A stretch of 64,000 nt of DNA from Bradyrhizobium sp. AZCC 2262. Its GTDB lineage: Bacteria > Pseudomonadota > Alphaproteobacteria > Rhizobiales > Xanthobacteraceae. Position numbers and translations under genes: made by a program. The notes under the pieces were generated by a model, which ran no database searches, was not told the origin of the DNA, and worked only from the letters and a program-made list of their open reading frames with translations. Location: assembly GCF_036924535.1 (NCBI RefSeq), contig NZ_JAZHRT010000001.1, positions 7,564,001 through 7,628,000 on the forward strand. Reading direction: 5' to 3'. This document shows positions 39,837-48,339 of the stretch, piece by piece. How positions within the stretch are numbered: the first letter of the stretch is position 1; each line of letters opens with the position of its first letter.

Positions 39837-40091
39837 ATGCAAACCCTTGTTTCCCGACTGACCACCACTTTCGTCGACGATGCCATCGAACTCGTGAAGG
39901 GATTTGGCAAGGTTATCGTCCGCATCGCCACCGCGCCGATCGAGCGCATTGCCAATGCCTGCGACGTCGGCGGCGTTCTGGCCCGCCGGCAGGCGGCGCG
40001 TCGTCTGCGCGCGATGATGAAAGCCCATCATCCTTGCAGCCCGTGGAAGCGCTCGCTCTCGCCGTTTGCCTCCCTGCACTACTTGACCTGA
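39837..40091 (+). CDS. small protein of unknown function (84 aa), TetR-controlled
   Basis: An 84-aa protein, MQTLVSRLTTTFVDDAIELVKGF at its start, with a strong GGAGG site 9 nt before ATG 39837. The N-terminal ~40 residues could form an amphipathic or weakly hydrophobic helix (FVDDAIELVKGFGKVIVRIATAPIERIANACDV). The rest is basic (ARRQAARRLRAMMK). I do not recognise the family. The promoter is bracketed by TetR operators and the gene precedes the lipid-acyltransferase fusion by 250 bp, so it may belong to a membrane or envelope response. The longer frame starting at 39729 is not supported. Confidence 0.7.
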   Translation: MQTLVSRLTTTFVDDAIELVKGFGKVIVRIATAPIERIANACDVGGVLARRQAARRLRAMMKAHHPCSPWKRSLSPFASLHYLT

Positions 40092-40341
40092 GGCGCCGCC
40101 GCTTTCGTTCAAATGTGTCTCCAATCGTAAGAAAGGGATCACCATGCCGCGGCAAATCATCCGCCAGGTCCCAGGCGACAATGTCCGGATAACTTTCCGT
40201 ACAACCATTCAATGCAACCGTGCCCGGTGACCACTTCGCGCATTGGCCACAACCTTCGCACGACCGACGACGCTCACATTAGCAGCTCACGATTAGTAGA
40301 CCACATCCGGGATTGCCCGGCCGAAGTAACAGGAAATAGTC
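40092..40341. other. intergenic with a possible 28-codon ORF
   Basis: 250 bp before the aas-like gene. An ATG at 40144 after AAAGGGATCACC opens a 28-codon frame ending at 40230 (MPRQIIRQVPGDNVRITFR...). The ribosome site is plausible but I have no other support for a protein. No terminator hairpin is evident. Confidence 0.3.
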
Positions 40342-43300
40342 ATGATCAAGGAATTGCTGTCCTCTCGCCGCTTCGCCCCGCTGTTCTGGTCGCAATTCTG
40401 TTCGGCACTGAACGACAATGTGCTGAAGAATGCGCTCGTCATCATGCTGCTCTATGGCGTGGCCGCCGAAGAGGGCGCTCCACTGGTGACGCTGGCCGGC
40501 GCGGTCTTCATCTTTCCCTTTTTCGTGCTTTCGGCGCTCGGCGGCGAACTGGCCGACAAATTCGTCAAAATGACCGTCGCGCGACGCCTGAAGTTCGCCG
40601 AAATATTTGCCGCCTGCTTTGCGGCCGCCGGCTTCTACATGCATTCGATCCCGTTGCTGTTCGTGGCGCTCGCGCTGTTCGGCGTGGTGGCAGCGCTGTT
40701 CGGCCCGGTGAAATACGCGATCCTTCCCGACCAGCTTTCGGTTTCCGAACTCGCGACCGGCAACGCCCTTGTCGAGGGCGCAACCTTCATGGCGATCCTG
40801 ATCGGCACGATCGCCGGCGGACTGTTTGTCGCAGGCGCCTCGCATATGGGATGGATTTGCCTGGCCGTGGTCGGGCTGTCGATCCTGTCCTGGGCGTTCG
40901 CGGCTCGTATCCCGGTGAGCCAGCCGTCCGCGCCTGATCTGCCGATCACGGCCAATCCCTGGACCTCCACCGTTCGCCTTTTGAAGACGCTCTACGCCGA
41001 ACCGCGCCTGTGGGACGGCATGGTGATCGTGTCCTGGTTCTGGATGGTCGGCGCGATCGTGCTGTCGCTGCTGCCCGCACTGGTCAAGGGCGGCGTCGGC
41101 GGCACCGAAGGCGTCGTGACAGTCTGCCTCGCCGTGTTCGCGATCGGTATTGCCGCAGGCTCGCTGTTTGCCGCGCAGCTCAGCCACGTGCGCCCAAATC
41201 TCGCGCTGGTGCCGATCGGCGCCATCGTGATGGGCATCGTCGGCCTCGATCTGGCCTGGGCCGTCGGAAGCACGGTGCAAGGAACCGACGTAACGGCCGC
41301 TGCATTCACCACTTCCTTCGCCGGCGTCCGGATGCTGGCCGATTTCTTCCTGTTCGCCGTGGGCGGCGGCTTGTTCGTGGTGCCGTCCTTCGCCGCTGTC
41401 CAGGCATGGTCCGCGCCATCGGAACGGGCCCGCGTGATCGCGGCCGGCAATGTGCTGCAGGCGGCCTTCATGGTCGTCGGCTCGCTGCTCGTCGCGGGAC
41501 TGCAGGCGGTTGGTCTTCCGGTTGCCTGGATCTTCTTCGGCCTTGCGATCGCAAGCTTTGGCTCGGTCTGGTTCGTGCTCGGCAAATGGGGCCGCGAAGG
41601 CGTGCGCGACTTCGGTGCGCTGCTGTTTCGTGCGCTATTTCGTGTGGAGGTCCGCGGCATGGAGAATCTACCACCGGCCGGCACCCGCATGCTGATCGCG
41701 CCGAACCATGTCAGCCTGGTCGATGGCCCGCTGCTGCATGCCACACTGCCGATCGACGCCAGCTTTGCCGTCGACACCGGGATTTCCAAGGCGTGGTGGG
41801 CAAAACCGTTCCTGAAGCTGATCAAGCACTACACCATGGATCCGAGCAAGCCGCTGGCGGCGCGCGACCTGATCAAGCTGGTGGCGTCGGGCGAGCCGGT
41901 GGTGATTTTCCCCGAAGGCCGTATCACGGTGTCGGGCTCGCTGATGAAGGTCTATGACGGCACCGCGATGATCGCCGACAAGGCCGATGCGGTCGTTGTG
42001 CCCGTCCGCATCGAGGGCGCGCAGCGTTCGCGTCTGAGCTACCTGAAGAATGGCGAGATCAAGCGCTCGTGGTTCCCCAAGGTGACGATCACGATCCTGC
42101 CGCAGGTTAAATTGTCGGTCGACCCTTCGTTGAAGGGCAAGACCCGCCGCAACGCTGCCGGCGCCGCGCTGCAGGACGTCATGATCGACGCCGTGGTCAA
42201 GAACGCCATGCTGGACCAAACTTTGTTCGAAGCGCTGGCACATGCCCGCCGCGACCGCGATACCGGCAAGCCGATCATCGAGGACGCGCTGGGCACCAGG
42301 CTGACCTATCGCAAGATGATCCTCGGTGCCCAGGTCTTGAGCCGCAAGCTCGAGAAGGGCACCGTTGCCGGCGAGAATGTCGGCGTGCTGCTGCCGAATT
42401 CGGCCGGCGTCGCCGTCGTGTTCATGGCGCTTCAGACCATCGGCCGCGTGCCGGCGATGCTGAATTTCTCCGCCGGCCCGGTCAACGTGCTGGCGGCGAT
42501 GCAGGCCGCGCAAGTCAAGACCGTGCTGACTTCGAAAGCGTTTATCGAGAAGGGCAAGCTCGACAAGCTGATATCAGCCATCGCCGGACAGGCCAGCGTC
42601 GTGTACCTGGAGGACGTGCGTGCCGGCATCGGTTCGCTCGACAAGGTCCGCGGACTGCTCGCCGGCACCGCGCCGCGCGTGGCGCGCAAGGCGGACGATC
42701 CGGCGGTGATCCTGTTCACATCAGGGTCGGAAGGCACGCCCAAGGGCGTCGTGCTCTCCCATCGCAACATCCTGGCCAATGCGGCCCAGGCGCTGGCGCG
42801 CGTCGACGCCAATGCCAACGACAAGGTGTTCAACGTGCTTCCCGTGTTCCACTCCTTTGGCCTGACGGGAGGAATGATGATGCCGATGCTGGCCGGCATT
42901 CCAATCTTCATGTATCCGTCGCCGCTGCATTACCGGATCGTGCCGGAACTGATCTACCAGACCGGCGCCACCATCCTGTTCGGCACGGACACCTTCCTCT
43001 CCGGCTACGCGCGCTCGGCCCATGCCTACGACTTCCGCACCCTGCGCCTCGTGATCGCTGGCGCGGAGGCGGTGAAGGACCGCACACGGCAGGTCTACAT
43101 GGAGCGCTACGGCATCCGTATCCTCGAGGGTTACGGCGTCACCGAGACCGCGCCCGTGCTCGCGATGAACACGCCGATGGCGAATCGTCCCGGCACCGTC
43201 GGCCGGCTGTCGCCGCTGATGGAGGCCCGCCTCGACCCCGTTCCCGGAATCGAGGAAGGCGGGCGTCTGTCGGTGCGCGGGCCCAACGTCATGCTCGGAT

Positions 43301-43773
43301 ATCTCCGTGCGGAAAACCCCGGCGTGCTGGAGCCGCTCGCCGCCGGCTGGCACGACACCGGCGACATCGTCACCATTGATGCGGCCGGGTTCATCGCCAT
43401 CAAGGGCCGCGCCAAACGCTTCGCCAAGATTGCCGGCGAGATGGTCTCGCTGTCGGCGGTCGAAGCCATGGCCGCAGCGCTGTGGCCGCAGGCGATGTCG
43501 GTCGCGGTATCTATACCCGACGCACGCAAGGGCGAGCGGATCGTACTCCTGACCACGCAGAAGGATGCCGAGCGCGCGCCGATGCAGCGCCAGGCCAAGA
43601 CCGTGGGCGCGTCCGAACTGGCGGTGCCGGCGGATATCCGCGTGGTCGACAATTTGCCGCTGCTGGGCTCCGGCAAGACCGACTATGTCGGCGCAACCAA
43701 GCTTGCCAAGGAACTTGCGACGCCGGCCGAGCCGGAGCAGCAACAGGAAGTCGCTGAACAGGAAGTCGCATAA
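40342..43773 (+). CDS. aas: LplT-PlsC-acyl-ACP synthetase fusion (Aas-type lysophospholipid acyltransferase)
   Basis: A 1143-aa three-part protein. Residues ~1-420 form a 12-TM MFS domain like the lysophospholipid flippase LplT (FWSQFCSALNDNVLKNALVIM). Residues ~435-610 are a PlsC acyltransferase with the HX4D catalytic pair (H456, D461 in NHVSLVDG) and a FPEGRITVSGSL block. Residues ~640-1120 are an AMP-binding acyl-ACP/CoA ligase with FTSGSEGTPKGVVLS (from ~792) and YGVTETAP. In E. coli LplT and Aas are separate; together they import lysophosphatidylethanolamine and re-acylate it. Start ATG 40342 with AGGAAA upstream. It is an inner-membrane protein for phospholipid repair or recycling. Confidence 0.92.
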   Translation: MIKELLSSRRFAPLFWSQFCSALNDNVLKNALVIMLLYGVAAEEGAPLVTLAGAVFIFPFFVLSALGGELADKFVKMTVARRLKFAEIFAACFAAAGFYMHSIPLLFVALALFGVVAALFGPVKYAILPDQLSVSELATGNALVEGATFMAILIGTIAGGLFVAGASHMGWICLAVVGLSILSWAFAARIPVSQPSAPDLPITANPWTSTVRLLKTLYAEPRLWDGMVIVSWFWMVGAIVLSLLPALVKGGVGGTEGVVTVCLAVFAIGIAAGSLFAAQLSHVRPNLALVPIGAIVMGIVGLDLAWAVGSTVQGTDVTAAAFTTSFAGVRMLADFFLFAVGGGLFVVPSFAAVQAWSAPSERARVIAAGNVLQAAFMVVGSLLVAGLQAVGLPVAWIFFGLAIASFGSVWFVLGKWGREGVRDFGALLFRALFRVEVRGMENLPPAGTRMLIAPNHVSLVDGPLLHATLPIDASFAVDTGISKAWWAKPFLKLIKHYTMDPSKPLAARDLIKLVASGEPVVIFPEGRITVSGSLMKVYDGTAMIADKADAVVVPVRIEGAQRSRLSYLKNGEIKRSWFPKVTITILPQVKLSVDPSLKGKTRRNAAGAALQDVMIDAVVKNAMLDQTLFEALAHARRDRDTGKPIIEDALGTRLTYRKMILGAQVLSRKLEKGTVAGENVGVLLPNSAGVAVVFMALQTIGRVPAMLNFSAGPVNVLAAMQAAQVKTVLTSKAFIEKGKLDKLISAIAGQASVVYLEDVRAGIGSLDKVRGLLAGTAPRVARKADDPAVILFTSGSEGTPKGVVLSHRNILANAAQALARVDANANDKVFNVLPVFHSFGLTGGMMMPMLAGIPIFMYPSPLHYRIVPELIYQTGATILFGTDTFLSGYARSAHAYDFRTLRLVIAGAEAVKDRTRQVYMERYGIRILEGYGVTETAPVLAMNTPMANRPGTVGRLSPLMEARLDPVPGIEEGGRLSVRGPNVMLGYLRAENPGVLEPLAAGWHDTGDIVTIDAAGFIAIKGRAKRFAKIAGEMVSLSAVEAMAAALWPQAMSVAVSIPDARKGERIVLLTTQKDAERAPMQRQAKTVGASELAVPADIRVVDNLPLLGSGKTDYVGATKLAKELATPAEPEQQQEVAEQEVA

Positions 43774-43993
43774 CGTTATCGCGTCGCCGCGGGATCAATG
43801 ACGATCCTGCGGCGAGTCGGTCGGGCGAACCGCCAGAATCGCAGTAACCGTTCCGCATTGTCTTTCGTTAGCCCGGCGAACTGGCCTTTACCCCTGGCGA
43901 GTCCGCTCGCCGCGCATCTGCCCGACCTGGTTTTCGCTCAGCCGGAGCAATGCTCTGATGAGGCAATCAATCGCTATCTGCAGGGTGGTGGCT
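43774..43993. other. intergenic between convergent genes, no gene seen
   Basis: 220 bp. There are plus-strand open frames from 43798, but no ribosome site and no recognisable protein. Confidence 0.4.
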
Positions 43994-44896
43994 TTACTTC
44001 TGTACTACGATCGGAGCGTTTTCGGTGGCAATCGGCGCGAGGGACGACGTCGTCAGATCGGGATCATCGCCGGGATTTAAGTGCACGTCCTCTAAAAGCG
44101 AGGAGGACACCGACGGCATTTGCGCGCCATTGGAAGCGCGAAAGACGGCGACACGGGTCTTGTTGAAGACGCCTTCAGCGCTAACATGCGCGTTGAGATT
44201 ATTAAGCAACTCAGTAACGAGAACGCTGTGCTCGCCCTTCGTGTCATCGGCGACCTTGCCAGGTGTATTAGACGAGATGATGAGCGCGTTGTTGGGAGCG
44301 CTGACTGGCGCAAGTCCGTGGGAAAAGGAGCGGAAACGGCGTTCATAGGGATTGCGTCGAGAGGCGTCGATGACGGCCAGCGTGGCGCGAGCGCCCCGCT
44401 CCTTAATTGCGTGGAGCACGGTTTCGACGGACATCCCCTCTTGGCGCACATCACCTTCCTTCCAGATCACCGCATCGGTCGGCATCATGTAGGTTTCGTG
44501 GCGAGACTGCACCCCATAGCCGCCGAAAAACAACATCACGACAGATCCGGGCTTGATCCTGGATTTTAAGCGCTCGACCGCGCGAGTCATATCTGCCTTG
44601 GTGGCGTCCTCAACCATATCGACATCGAATCCGTGGCGGCGCATTGCATATGCCAGACCGCTTGCGTCGTTGATGGGTTGACTTAATGGCTCGGCGGCGT
44701 CCGGGTAATTGCCGTTGCCGATAATGAGCGCCAGCTGGATAGCGCTGTCTGTTTCCTGGGTAAACGCCATCTTTGCGGCTTCCGGGGCGCGCAGATCCAA
44801 CGCTGCATTCGCGCCGATCGCCAACAATGCCACGCAGACAAGACTGCAAATAGCGGTAAGCAAGTGGCGAACAGTGTAGTGCTCCGTCACTTTCAT
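43994..44896 (-). CDS. caspase-fold (peptidase C14-like) pseudoenzyme, exported
   Basis: A 300-aa protein. N-terminal signal/anchor sequence (HLLTAICSLVCVALLAIGANA), then a caspase p20-like domain: LALIIGNGNYPDAAEPLSQPINDASGLAYAMRRHGFDV, MLFFGGYGVQSRHETYMMPTDA and LAVIDASRRNPYE. Catalytic family members have H in the GHG motif and C in DAC. Here these are Tyr127 (GGYG) and Ser179 (DASR), so cysteine-protease activity is not expected. I start it at ATG 44896 with GGGGGG upstream; the 12-bp longer frame uses TTG. It stands alone facing the aas gene and 1.6 kb from an S8 protease array. A scaffold or sensor role is an inference. Confidence 0.85.
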   Translation of the reverse strand: MKVTEHYTVRHLLTAICSLVCVALLAIGANAALDLRAPEAAKMAFTQETDSAIQLALIIGNGNYPDAAEPLSQPINDASGLAYAMRRHGFDVDMVEDATKADMTRAVERLKSRIKPGSVVMLFFGGYGVQSRHETYMMPTDAVIWKEGDVRQEGMSVETVLHAIKERGARATLAVIDASRRNPYERRFRSFSHGLAPVSAPNNALIISSNTPGKVADDTKGEHSVLVTELLNNLNAHVSAEGVFNKTRVAVFRASNGAQMPSVSSSLLEDVHLNPGDDPDLTTSSLAPIATENAPIVVQK

Positions 44897-45402
44897 TTGA
44901 CCCCCCAACTAAACCGCGAGAACTCCCATACTGCAAAAGCGTTTGCTGCACGACCACGCACGAAGATCACAATCAATCGCGAGAGCAGACGTCTCCCCCT
45001 GTCATTCGAAGAGCATGCGTAAAATTTCTTGAGCGCCGGTTAGGCGACATGGTTTCTCGCAATTTGCAGTGTTTGGTAAATAAACTATGCGAGTCTCGCG
45101 GCGTAAACTGCGTGCCATTGCTTGGCGCAAATAAGCCAGCCTTTGGATTTGAATCCGCCGTTTCCCTTCCACGCTTCGCCTTTCAGGAGGCGACAGCAGA
45201 TGGATTGGCACAGATGCGGATCGAAACTTCAATTCATTTTTGGCTGGCTGCGCCGTTGCCGCTTCACTTGTGCTCGCCGTGTAGTGAGCGCCGCACCTTA
45301 GTGTTTTCTTCACCATCCGCGTGAACTTGCAAATAGCCAATTTTCTCAAATTGGCTGAAACACCTGCCTGCTACGCTCTGCATAGATCAGCAGGGGACCA
45401 AC
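44897..45402. other. long intergenic region with one hairpin
   Basis: About 500 bp. A minus-strand frame at 45002-45349 and a plus-strand frame at 45049-45324 overlap each other; neither has a ribosome site or a recognisable domain. A perfect inverted repeat (AGCCAATTT / AAATTGGCT, loop TCTC) lies at 45335-45356. Confidence 0.45.
45335..45356. promoter_or_regulatory. perfect 9-bp inverted repeat upstream of small gene
   Basis: AGCCAATTT-TCTC-AAATTGGCT, 47 bp before the ATG of the 68-aa gene. It could be an operator or a leader hairpin. It is not followed by a T-run, so it is not a standard terminator. Confidence 0.55.
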
Positions 45403-45609
45403 ATGTCGAAGCACCTAGATGGCATCTTGATCGATGAAACGCATTCACGGGCTATCTGCACCGAGATCGGCGAACGCTTACGTTCAATACTTAATGAGAA
45501 TGCGCCGCCGCCACCCAGGCTGGCCGCGCTCCTGGCAAGATTGAACGAGTTGGATTTTCACGAGTCTCCTTCGATCGTTTCGGGAATGGAAGCTTTTGAG
45601 CCAGCTTGA
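45403..45609 (+). CDS. small hypothetical protein, weakly NepR-like (68 aa)
   Basis: A 68-aa protein with an AGGGGA ribosome site 8 nt upstream. The central stretch ICTEIGERLRSILNENAPPP, followed by PRLAALLARLNELD, resembles the helix1-loop-helix2 core of NepR anti-sigma factors (IGxxLRxxY...PxP..LxxLLxxLd). The match is by eye, and key aromatic positions differ. No PhyR or EcfG gene is nearby. It could equally be a family-specific small protein of unknown role. Coding status is reasonably likely from ribosome site and amino-acid pattern. Confidence 0.55.
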   Translation: MSKHLDGILIDETHSRAICTEIGERLRSILNENAPPPPRLAALLARLNELDFHESPSIVSGMEAFEPA

Positions 45610-46052
45610 TCGCTTCTATTCAGTTGAGAACAGCCTTCCGACGGTTGAAAACCTGCGAGCGAAAGGTGCAGATCGGCGATACCAACAGCTGCATAGCCCG
45701 CGCGTGGCCTGTGGTTACGGACAAGGGCTTGTGGTTCGGTCTCCTCCACCCTCGAAAGCTGACATAGCCGCGCCTGGACCGAATGTCGGCTAAAGGTCAG
45801 ACTCGGAAGTCAGGCGACGCAATCGCGACTTCCGCTCTTCCCCCAGTAGCGGACATTCCTGAGTCCGGCTGTGACGTCCGAAAAGTGCCAGAAGGGGAAG
45901 TCGCGAGCGGCGGTCAAAGGAGAGCGCCCCGCGCAATGTCCGGCTTATCTTATCTCAGACATCCGACGTCGGGAGGGTTGGAGCGCCGTCCGGCTCGGGG
46001 CTAGAACCAGAAATTGAACTTCGCGCGCCCGAGCGATCCGCCCCGCAGTGGT
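45610..46052. repeat. non-coding stretch with degenerate repeat (family F)
   Basis: 45785-45925 reads, in a plus frame, MSAKGQTRKSGD...ATSALPPVADI, the signature of a rhizobial intergenic repeat often mis-annotated as a small protein. I treat it as a degraded repeat copy. The rest of the gap shows nothing recognisable. Confidence 0.55.
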
Positions 46053-46223
46053 TTACGCTGCCCAATCTATAACTGCGTCTATAAAGGTTTGAGCCTGACG
46101 GATCGCATCTAGTCTGGTGGCGCAAACGCCGACCGTAACCGTTTTGCCCTTTCCTACGGTCCATTTCCAACCGCGCGGAAAGTTCATTTCGACGACCGAG
46201 AAACTGATGCCGCGATGTTCCAC
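46053..46223 (-). CDS. small hypothetical protein (56 aa)
   Basis: A GTG-started 57-codon frame with an AACGGAGG site 6 nt upstream, translating as VEHRGISFSVVEMNFPRGWK, then WTVGKGKTVTVGVCATRLDA and IRQAQTFIDAVIDWAA. The pattern (beta-hairpin with Gly-Trp-Lys-Trp, then a helix rich in Ala ending before the stop) recalls a small-protein family I have seen in several copies in Bradyrhizobium; this rests on memory. Function unknown. Too short for ordinary length filters. A longer overlapping frame (45955-46317) on this strand is a shadow. Confidence 0.65.
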   Translation of the reverse strand: MEHRGISFSVVEMNFPRGWKWTVGKGKTVTVGVCATRLDAIRQAQTFIDAVIDWAA

Positions 46224-46537
46224 GGAGGGCCTCCGTTGACCATTTCGTTGCGCGCCGATGGAAGCTACTGCTTTCGCTAGACGAGGTCCAGCTCAGCTTC
46301 GAGATGGGGCACGGCATGTCGCAAACGTGCCATCAATAAGCGACGTCACCCGCAAAGGCGTGCGCTCAGCCGTTTCCAAAAATGAGCGAATAGGTGGCCC
46401 GGCCTAGGAACTTGCGGTTCCCCTGTTTCTAGAAACCTCGCGACCGAGATCGCTATTTGTGATGCGCGATTTGCGACGCGCACGCGGGCGCACTAGGCGA
46501 AGCTATTGCGCCCGTTGGACCAGGCACGAACACGAAC
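46224..46537. other. intergenic, no gene seen
   Basis: 314 bp between the S8 peptidase stop and the 56-aa gene. It contains a small GGAAC/GTTCC inverted repeat near 46408-46422. No terminator T-run or protein was recognised. Confidence 0.4.
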
Positions 46538-48322
46538 TCAACGCGCGCCGGAAAGACCCGCGAGCATCATCGCCGCCTTAAGCTCGCGCACGCCCGCATC
46601 TGCGCTGTGCTCAGGCGCCAACGACCATGGCGTCGGATTCAGCGGCAGTTGCGAAACATTGGCCGGACCGCGCGGCGGCTCGAACAAATTCGCCTCGCTC
46701 GCATTTGAGCGAATCTGGTTCAGCTGCCGGATGGCGCTGCGCATCTCCGCCAATTCGGCATTGAGCGTCGCTCCGATCGGCTTGGCTGCGGAGCGGACGC
46801 CAAGTGCGCGCGCCGCGTCGGGGAGGCCGGCGCCGGTCAGCCAGGGATGACCGATCGATTGTGCGGTGCCTTTGAGAATCTGGAACAGTCGTTCGACCCG
46901 GTGAAAGTCCCTTCTCGTGAAGCCGCCTTTGAAATCGCTATGGTGCGCGAGGACCAGCGCCGCTAGCGCTGTCACATGCGCGGCCGCCAGCGAGGTACCG
47001 TCGTAAACGGCGTAGCCGTCCGGCGATTGGCAGGCGATGACCGCTACCCCGGGCGCGCATAGATCGAGCTCGGGCCCGCGACAGGCGAACGGCGGCACAA
47101 ATAGCCCGCGGGCGATCGGACCCGCCGCCGCCGCTTGAGCCGCCTGCGGGCTGTCGTCCGGGTAGCTTCCGAGTTGTCCGATCGCGCCAACCGCCACCAC
47201 ATGTTGGGAACTGGCGGGGAACAGCACCGCTCCAGCGGAATTGCCGGCCGCGGCGATGATGGCGACGCCCTGCTGTTTCGCCGCGACGATGCGCTGCTCG
47301 ACGATGGCCGAGCCCCGCTCGCAGCCGAACCCAAGGCAGGCGACGTCGATCTCTCGCTGCAGGCAATAGTCGAGCGCGGCGACGAGATCGCTGCAACGCG
47401 CGTCGAGAGGAAGCCTGCACACATGCGGTTCCGCGTCCGGCGCATAGCCGCGGATGCCGTGGATATCGGCCGCAACGGCGCTGATGATACCCGCGCACGG
47501 CGTGCCATGGCCGACGTCGTCCTGCAACCAGGTCCGTTGTTCGCCTCCCCTGATATCTATGCCGTGTCCGATTCCGGCCAATTGCTTGTGGCCGGTGGCA
47601 ACGCCGCTGTCGATCAGGGCGACCTTGATTCCGGCACCGCGGCATTGAGCGGGAAGTTGATCGAAACGTATCGCTTGACCGCCCCAATCCAGCGTCTCGG
47701 GCAGCGACAGTGACTGCAGGGTGAAGGCATTCACGGTGTCGGCCCGAAGCTCCGGCCGATGCCGCCAAAGGCCCCAATAGCCGGAGCGCGGCTTGATGAA
47801 CAGGTCGGTGACGGTTTCGGCCGGTTCGCCATAAAGAATGAGATCGACTTTGCCGTCCTTGTCGGTCCGCCCTTGAACCGTGCCGCGTTCCCCGACCAGT
47901 TGTACAGCGGCAAACTCGACGGGCTCACCGCTCTCGCCCAACGTTTGAGCCGTCACCCTAAAGGTCCCGCCGAACGCGGTCGTCGCAGCGATCACGGGCG
48001 TTTGCGGCAAGGCGCCGGGGAACGAGGCGGCTCGCAGGGGGCGGTCCGGCTCGATGACGAACGCGCCGGCGCCAGAGCGGCGCAGCGCAGCTGCGGTTTC
48101 GTCGGACGCGCGCACCACCGCAATCGGCGGGCAGAGATTTTCACGCTCCGCGTAGGTTCGTAAGATCTCGATATTGCCGATCTGCTCGAGCCGATCGACC
48201 AGGGTCTGCCTGGTGACGCCCGGTCCCGCCGGCGCAATCATGTATTGGCTGGTAGGCGCGCTCGCCGGTTGGCGCCGACGGCTGCGCGAGGCGGAGCCCT
48301 TACCATCTGAATTTTCGCTCAT
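46538..48322 (-). CDS. S8 family (subtilisin-like) serine peptidase with Ig-like insert
   Basis: A 594-aa protease. The catalytic triad is complete: D238 (VALIDSGV), H272 (VGHGTPCAGI), S444 (DGTSLAAAHV), with oxyanion Asn361 (AAAGNSAG). Residues ~1-100 are a Ser/Arg-rich leader plus an I9-like pro-region (QTLVDRLEQIGNIEILRTYAERENLCPPIAVV). Residues ~110-195 form a beta-rich insert (FRVTAQTLGESGEPVEFAAVQL...GRTDKDGKVDLIL), like carboxypeptidase-regulatory/Ig-like modules. No classical signal peptide is seen. Start ATG 48322 has TGGAG upstream. It follows the 161-aa gene by 17 bp on the same strand. The tail (~530-594) is of low similarity. Substrate inferred to be a neighbour. Confidence 0.88.
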   Translation of the reverse strand: MSENSDGKGSASRSRRRQPASAPTSQYMIAPAGPGVTRQTLVDRLEQIGNIEILRTYAERENLCPPIAVVRASDETAAALRRSGAGAFVIEPDRPLRAASFPGALPQTPVIAATTAFGGTFRVTAQTLGESGEPVEFAAVQLVGERGTVQGRTDKDGKVDLILYGEPAETVTDLFIKPRSGYWGLWRHRPELRADTVNAFTLQSLSLPETLDWGGQAIRFDQLPAQCRGAGIKVALIDSGVATGHKQLAGIGHGIDIRGGEQRTWLQDDVGHGTPCAGIISAVAADIHGIRGYAPDAEPHVCRLPLDARCSDLVAALDYCLQREIDVACLGFGCERGSAIVEQRIVAAKQQGVAIIAAAGNSAGAVLFPASSQHVVAVGAIGQLGSYPDDSPQAAQAAAAGPIARGLFVPPFACRGPELDLCAPGVAVIACQSPDGYAVYDGTSLAAAHVTALAALVLAHHSDFKGGFTRRDFHRVERLFQILKGTAQSIGHPWLTGAGLPDAARALGVRSAAKPIGATLNAELAEMRSAIRQLNQIRSNASEANLFEPPRGPANVSQLPLNPTPWSLAPEHSADAGVRELKAAMMLAGLSGAR

Positions 48323-48339
48323 GATGTGGTCTCCAAAAT

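Noticed and set aside
44897..45402. Possible second gene for a toxin-antitoxin pair beside the caspase-fold gene
   Set aside because: Overlapping frames on both strands here have no ribosome sites and no toxin- or antitoxin-like sequence.
45783..46004. 73-codon plus frame MSAKGQTRKSGD
   Set aside because: Looks like a degraded copy of the rhizobial repeat whose translation contains SALPPKAD-like sequence; not a protein gene.
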